Positions 57,890 to 64,000 of a DNA stretch of 64,000 nucleotides are shown here, in pieces. The number at the start of each line of letters is the position of its first letter. The first letter of the stretch is position 1. This stretch comes from Nymphaea colorata. Taxonomy: Eukaryota; Streptophyta; Magnoliopsida; Nymphaeales; Nymphaeaceae. The position numbers were made by a program, and so were the translations under genes. Location of the stretch: contig NC_045139.1 in NCBI RefSeq assembly GCF_008831285.2, positions 28,182,808 to 28,246,807 of the forward strand. Reading direction: 5' to 3'. A model generated the notes under the pieces. The model saw only the letters and a list, made by a program, of their open reading frames with translations, was not told the origin of the DNA and ran no database searches.

Positions 57890-59500
57890 AGTTTATTCTT
57901 AACTATATTTTCTTTTGATGAACCTTTCCTCATATTTTTGTCGAACAATCGAAGTGTTATTACAGTAATTATTATCATGATAATTGTTCTAGGAACCGTC
58001 ATTCTCTCCACATTCTTACTAAAAGGAGTTGGATTATAAACGTGGATCCACAACTTTTTCTTTAGCCCCTTTTTATGCCCTTATAAGGAAAGGCATAGTA
58101 AATGATACTTCTTATTCAATATATATCAGGCCATAAATATACGTCTCGATACTTTTAAGTTTTACTAATGAACATACTTTTGAAGGAACAGAAATATCAT
58201 ATCTATACATTCATGTTTTTACTAATTTGCTAACAATGGATTTTTCATTGTGTTCGAAGTAGCTATATCCATCCTTCCAGTCCAGGACTTATCAACATGA
58301 GCCACATTGGGAACACATGATCCAAATCATTTTTACCAGATCTTGAATCTGATTAAGATCTATGCCCTAATGTAGTAGAAGTATTTGGTCAATACAAATT
58401 CAACCTAAAAAATGTTCTTCACATAAAATATCTCTTCTAGTTAAGCTTGGAAAAGCAGTATTAAATATCACAATTAGAAATATTTTAGGTATACTAGGCA
58501 ATTTATTTATCAAATTTTAGCAACACTTCACATAATTTGAGCTGAAGAAGCATTTCATAACAGATTAGGTGCCTCAGTGCCTTGTTTAATCCAAACCTAA
58601 CAAGCAACCGGATAGATGTTAAAAATGTCTTGCACATTAATAAAGTTTGAAAACTGAACCCATACACGTCAACTTTCAGGTCAGCGGTGGAAATTTACTG
58701 TTCCGCAGAAAGCCGAAGCTTTCACCCAACCCCTTGTCTCTCTAAAATACAGGACCTACTTTCGGTGCTTCGAGCAAACATATAATCTTGAGTTATAATT
58801 CAGAAATACACATCCAGTGATTCTGGATTGGTATACAATCCAAGTTCTGAAGCACCAGGCAGGTCAACCTCAAAATTCTTGTGGATTTGAACCCTATTCT
58901 TGGCACCCAACGAGAAGACATTGATAGCCCCCAGGGCTACGTTGCTTTTCAGTAGAACAAGAAAGAAAATAAAACAGACAATGGAGTATTTAATGGTAGG
59001 CGCTAGTTCTCTTCTATGTTGAAAAAAAAAAGTGAAAGAAAGGGAAATCAGATTACTTTTGAACCTGGCAGTCTATGTGTTTCTTTTACTCAAATGGGTG
59101 AAACCTATTTTCGTCAGGCAGCCTTAAAATGAGGTGTTTCAGTCAAGTAGACTTGAAATAAGGTGTCAGAAATAGAGCCCTGAAAGTATCGGGAGTGAGA
59201 GCATCAACATCTAACTTTTTTATTTGAAAGGTCATACATCTAGGAACCAGAGCCATTTGGGTGGTAACCAAATTTATGTCTAATTGGCTATATGTTGAAA
59301 ATACCTGCATCACTTTACTGGAATACATTTTGTTGTGTTGATTGTTTTCAACATCTTGCCGATACAGATTTTTCAAGTTTGCATCCGCCCCTTTATTTTA
59401 GGCAATAAGCAACAATGCAAGGTTTGTAAAACCATGGGTGCCAAACTATCTTCTATGGAGCTGAGGGCTCTCTAAATGGTCTTACGCCACTTCTTGTATA
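57890..59500. other. 3' flank of the P450 gene, non-coding
   Basis: No supported gene. The first 200 bp are likely 3' UTR. The rest has no recognisable repeat or ORF. Confidence 0.45.
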
Positions 59501-59875
59501 TAACTAGCATATGTCGGATGGGGACCATACTACCAATATGTATATTTACTTTAATGTCTACTCGTAGCGTATGTTATTATGTCATACTCGTAGGGTCTAA
59601 AATAATGACAAAGAGTAGTATGAGATAACAACTGGAGCATAAGATAATGTATATGAGATAACAAAAGAGATATGAGATAATGATAGATGAATGAGATAAT
59701 GTGTATGGGATAACAAAAGATGGATAAGATAATGATAGATGTGTGAGATAATGTTAAACAGGAGTATGAGATAATGTGTATGAGATAGTAAAAGAGGTAT
59801 GAGATAATGATAGATGTATGAAATAATATTATGAGCAAGACAAACTCGAAGGAGTATATTGATCATAACCATAGA
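59500..59875 (-). repeat. GAGATAATG-rich repeat element, copy 2 (inverted)
   Basis: The inverse of 51470-51850. It has an interior of GAGATAATGATAGATGTATG words and an edge ATATTGATCATAACC. The ORFs on the minus strand come from the repeat. Confidence 0.7.
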
Positions 59876-61700
59876 CTAGTTTGCTTTTCTTTTTGTTGAA
59901 TCAAAGGATTTTTGTTGAATCGAAGGATTGGATAAGTTGGATAAGGTCTGTTTCTTGTTAAGAGTCGTTATGCTTTTGCATCAAATTATTTTTATTACGC
60001 ATCAAAGGTCGTAATTTCTTTTAACTGTCGGCTTGTTTTCCTTTGTGTTATTCCTACTAAACAAACGCAGGTCTGATTTAGTTGGAGCGATGGATTTTTG
60101 AAAAAAGTTTCACCAAAATCCATTAGTGTGGGCCAGAAATATTCAGCAGATTTCAACCATAGACCATCGGCAACCATTGGTGGAGCTGCTTTGTTTCGCA
60201 TCGATTTCCAAGCAAGATTTCTCGTTTCGATTCAGTTTATTTTTTTTCTAGAGAAACCATTTGGAGCCTCAATGACCGAATGACAATGGGGGGATGCGCC
60301 TTTTTATCATTATAATCTAGTGTCTGAAGCTGTGAAAGGCCCGTCCCCTAGCAAGTTAAAAGGGTGAGGAGACTCCATTGAAAAGCCACCTTCACTGAGG
60401 ACATGGGCAGAAAAGCTTCTTGAAGAGTTGATGGACGAAGATGATATGGATGAACCATTGGAGATCGAACAAGATGATGAATGTTGAATGTCCATGTATC
60501 TTCATTCCTATGAAAAATGTTGAATGTCCATGTATTTCATTCCTGCAAAAGATCGGATAAAACGACCATTCTGATGGTCAACAATTTGTTGTTTTGTTGG
60601 TGGTGACACTCAAGATAAGGCATGGAGTTTTCATTATTATGAGTGGCTTGCACATGCTCTGGTCGGAGGTGCAAAACTCCCAGTTTTCATTGTTGGGAAG
60701 GGTTTCCTTCTTGGTATGAACAGATAGTCAGCACGAGCTCGGCATTGTTTGCAAGCTGGAGCATAGAAACTAGCTGCATTTGTTTTGCAGAAACCTGCTT
60801 GAGGCAAATCCCCTTTCCAAGCGCTTCTGCTTGTAAGGTTAGCTCAAATCAGAGTCTCTGTAACCTTAAATTTTTTGGCAAAATCAACTGTTAAGCTATT
60901 TGTTGCGGGCGCAGATCCCCTCCTCCAAGAGGCAATATATGAGGAAAGAACAAACTGTGTGCGTGATGCAAAACAATGACCCATTGTATAGAGAATTGCT
61001 CTATTAGCATGACTAGTAACCAGGCTAAAAATCAGTTCCAGTGCTTGAGCAAACAAATTAAAACATTGAGAAGTTTGAGCTACCCAAGTAGGCTGTAACC
61101 CAGAACCGCCAACCAAAGGATAGTAGCGAGATTGCCTGTGAAGAAGAAGCAGTCGATATACCCAGCCAATGCATTGCACCCCTATCTACAAAGCTAGCGA
61201 TGAAGCTATGACTAATTTGAAGGATAACCTTTTAGGAAAATCTTCTTCTCCATCTGCACCTTTAGTGCTGAGAGTTCTGATCCTAGCATGAAGGCTATGG
61301 AGGCGGATGCTTCCTTAGGGAGAAATAAGCCTAAATCCTACCTAAAAGCAGCTTATAGAAAAGTCTGATTACTGAACGGAGCCCACCCAAATAGTTTAAG
61401 GGTGAAATTTTCTGATGATATAGACGATTACGAAGGAGGTCCGTGCAAAAGGACCAGAAAACCTCTACAGGAAGTTAGCAATACTATTGCTTTATCTCTG
61501 CCAAACTGTTTTGGGGTGACCGGGCGGGGCTATGTAGGTGCAATTATAAAAAACGATGATGGAACAGATAAGTTAGAGGTGTACTTTGATGATACGAATG
61601 GTAGAGAAAACAGACTATTAGGGCATCTAGGATTGGATGTCAAAGAGGGGGACCGAGGAATTTTTGCTATGCAGGTTGTACTGAATGACTGATCAAAATT
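59876..61700. other. Non-coding or very degenerate, possibly LINE 5' region
   Basis: The plus strand has broken frames, for example an acidic run near 60420-60485 (EELMDEDDMDEPLE). A 96-codon ORF at 61402-61692 (GRGYVGAIIKNDDGTDKLEV) ends just before the LINE endonuclease region. These could be ORF1 remnants of that LINE, but I recognise no domain. Confidence 0.3.
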
Positions 61701-61719
61701 TCCGGAAAGAGAAAGCATT

Positions 61720-64000
61720 GGCAGTGGAGTCTAGCAAGCAACAACAACCATGATTGTTTTCTATGGAAGAAGGTATGTTGAATGCTAGTTCAACTGAATG
61801 TAGCTCTCATTGCCATGGGACGTTAAATGGTGACATGTAGCAACGATTTTGCCTCTCAATCAGTTAACAATGAGACTAATTTCTTAGAATGCAACAGGAT
61901 TATGTCGAGTTATAGCTAGGTACGATTTACATCTTATCATCAAGCACCAAAATTAAAGCTTGGGGACATTCCACGAGGAATTTTGCTATCATCACAAACT
62001 CCACATTTTATATATATGTACGCAGAATTGTCATGTGTTGGGACCCAACTACAAGATGGCTAATAATTGTTCTTTTACCAACATAGGATACCTATCCAAT
62101 GCACCTGAAAACGGACATGGATGGATATAGTAATTTTTTGGGTGTATCTTGCATCCACAATATGTTATAAGGGCTCAAGAATTTGTTGATTTGAGTATAT
62201 GCCTCTCACAAGTTAATGGGCCGGTTTGTTTGCTTGGAGATTTTAATGCTATGATGGCCGCCAAATAGGTATAGTTGCTCTACTTGCAGGGCTTTCTTTC
62301 GTGATATAGGTCTGTCAGAGATTGAAGATGCTCTTTCTAGTTTCACCTGGACTAATAATAGGAACAGAAGTGAACTTACACAATACAAACTTGATTGGGC
62401 TATGATAAATAATTTTTGGACTCATTTGCTATATGCACCGCCTCACCTAAAAGTTCTCCCTTGATCTTGACAATAACCATTCTCGAGCCCCAATATAGAT
62501 TCTATGGGAAAGGCCTCTTCAAAATTTTCAATTGCTGGACTCTCAGATATGGTTGTCTGGAAGTTATTTGTATGGTGTAGGCTATTGGCTTATATGGCTA
62601 TTGAATGATTAAACTATTTATGAAACTTGAGACCACCAGAAGTAGCTTGTAAATTGGAACTCTGCGGTGTTTGACAATACCATACAACACATTGCCAGGC
62701 TCCAGGCAAATCTTGATGGTAGATTTGATGGTATCCACAAGAACCCTCTTACTATGAGATCTCAAGTTGACAAAGGAAATTGCTAATTCCCAAAGAATTG
62801 CAACGGAAGAAGACTATCTATTGTGGAAACAAAAAACCAGGATTGATTGACATTAGGACGGCAATAGGAATACTAGTTTTTTCTATGTGTGTGTGTAAAT
62901 GTGAGACAAAAAGGAACAATGACCATTTCCGTTATCAGTGGCGGCCATATAATCAACCTTTATGAGTGTTACATTTTGCTTGTGTTGTTTTTTTTCGAGG
63001 ATTTGAAAACACAGATTGCTTTGATGGCATGATGATGGATAGATGCACCTGATGGTCCTATTGTCATTGTTCACGAGGGTCAGATGTTGAATAATCCTGT
63101 AAGAGACGATGAATAAAAAAAGGCAGTGTTCGAATCCAATAGTGACAAAGCCCCGATGCCAGATGGTTTCCCAGCTGACTTCTTCAAAACCTATTGGGAG
63201 GTGGTTGGTAAGGATGTGTGTCATGCAGTTAAAAATTCTTTGAAGACAAGTTGGCTTGTGAAGAAGATTAATAGAACTCATATGGTTATTATATTTAAAT
63301 TCTTGGGTGCAAAAAACATCAAGGACTTTAGGCCGATTGCATTATGTAACAATTGTTTACAAGTTTATCATTAAAATCATGGTTAACTATATACCAAACA
63401 ACTTAGCGCAAATTCTAGGCCAAGAACAAGAGGTTTTCTTCCCATCTCTTCTCATCCGTGACTAAATCTTCTTTGCACATGAGTATGTCAATAGCATTAA
63501 TCACCATGCACATAAATATGTCAACATCACTAATCAGCACAACAAAATCATGGTTAACTATATACCAAACAACTTAGCGCAAATTCTACGCCAAGAACAA
63601 GAGGTTTTCTTCCCATCTCGTCTCATCCGTGAGTAAATCTTCTTTGCACATGAGTATGTCAATAGCATTAATCACCATGCACATAAATATGTCAACATCA
63701 CTAATCAGCACAACAAGATTTCTTTTCTGCTGAAACTTGACCTGTCGAAAGCTTATGATAGGATCAATTTTGACTTTCTTAGGAGATCTGTGGATTGCCT
63801 ATGCTTCCATGTACTTTGGAATGAAAGAGTTTTGACTTGTGTGTATATTGTCTCTTATATGGTCATCATTAATGGGAGAGAAGGAAGTTTTTTTTTTTAT
63901 GCCAGTCGTGGTCTAAAACATACATATTCTCTCTCCCCTTATCTCTTTTTTACTTGTGATGAGAATGTCCATTCAGAACTTGAAATATGAGCAAAGAAAG
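61720..64000 (+). mobile_element. LINE (L1-type), inactive, cut by the window edge
   Basis: Plus-strand order: endonuclease (62210-62460: GPVCLLGDFNAMM, then SSFTWTNNRNRSELTQYKLDWAMINNFW), linker, then RT (63126 onward: DKAPMPDGFPADFFKTYW, NIKDFRPIALCN, LKLDLSKAYDRINFDFL, RGLKHTYSLSPYLF). Stops and frameshifts are frequent. The catalytic YxDD box would lie beyond the right edge. It is related to, but clearly a different copy from, the minus-strand LINE at 17-21 kb. Confidence 0.85.
63373..63714 (+). repeat. Tandem 171-bp duplication inside the LINE RT
   Basis: 63373-63543 and 63544-63714 are near-identical. The unit is 57 codons, so the RT frame is kept. It starts AAAATCATGGTTAACTATAT and ends AATCAGCACAAC. 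Confidence 0.9.

Overview
The window looks like nuclear DNA of a flowering plant. It holds spliceosomal-intron genes of plant-only families (a GH17 beta-1,3-glucanase with an X8 domain, and an ABA 8'-hydroxylase-type P450) in a background of plant retrotransposons and small inverted-repeat elements. I cannot name the species. About nine tenths of the sequence is transposon-derived or non-coding, and only one conventional plant gene appears intact.

Layout. 1-0.65 kb: N-terminal part of a CACTA (TNP2-type) transposase relic on the minus strand. 3.4-8.5 kb: a decayed Ty1/copia element (minus) with an LTR, polypurine tract, gag, protease, integrase, RT and RNase H, and a tandemly duplicated leader with two primer-binding sites. 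9.77-9.97 kb: a small hAT-like element with an 8-bp target duplication. 12.1-13.6 kb: two tandem-repeat arrays (about 175 bp and 71 bp units). 14.1-15.3 kb: a copia RT scrap and a hAT BED/DUF659 relic. 17.2-21.3 kb: a dead LINE (minus) whose endonuclease region is split by two abutting Tourist-like MITEs. 21.9-22.7 kb: first copies of a TA-rich MITE family. 24.4-25.0 kb: a GA-rich minisatellite. 25.5-29.3 kb: the GH17-X8 gene (minus, two coding exons).

32.1-41.7 kb is one young LTR retroelement (minus) with 3.07-kb LTRs, a Met-tRNA primer site and no gag-pol. Instead it carries a single uninterrupted 876-codon ORF whose N-terminus resembles a forkhead-associated (FHA) domain. This is the most unusual object in the window. 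43.7-44.4 kb: a GC-richer tract that may be organelle-derived. 47-49.1 kb: a second copia relic (minus), cut off before RT. 50.1-57.9 kb: a CYP707A-like P450 (plus). All recognisable exons have intact frames and splice sites, but the central catalytic exons (I-helix, ExxR, PERF) are gone and the introns are full of MITEs. 61.7-64.0 kb: a second LINE (plus) running off the right edge, with a recent in-frame 171-bp duplication in its RT.

The two plant genes have no evident functional link. One would act in cell-wall callose turnover and the other family acts in abscisic-acid catabolism. Everything else reflects nested transposition and decay.
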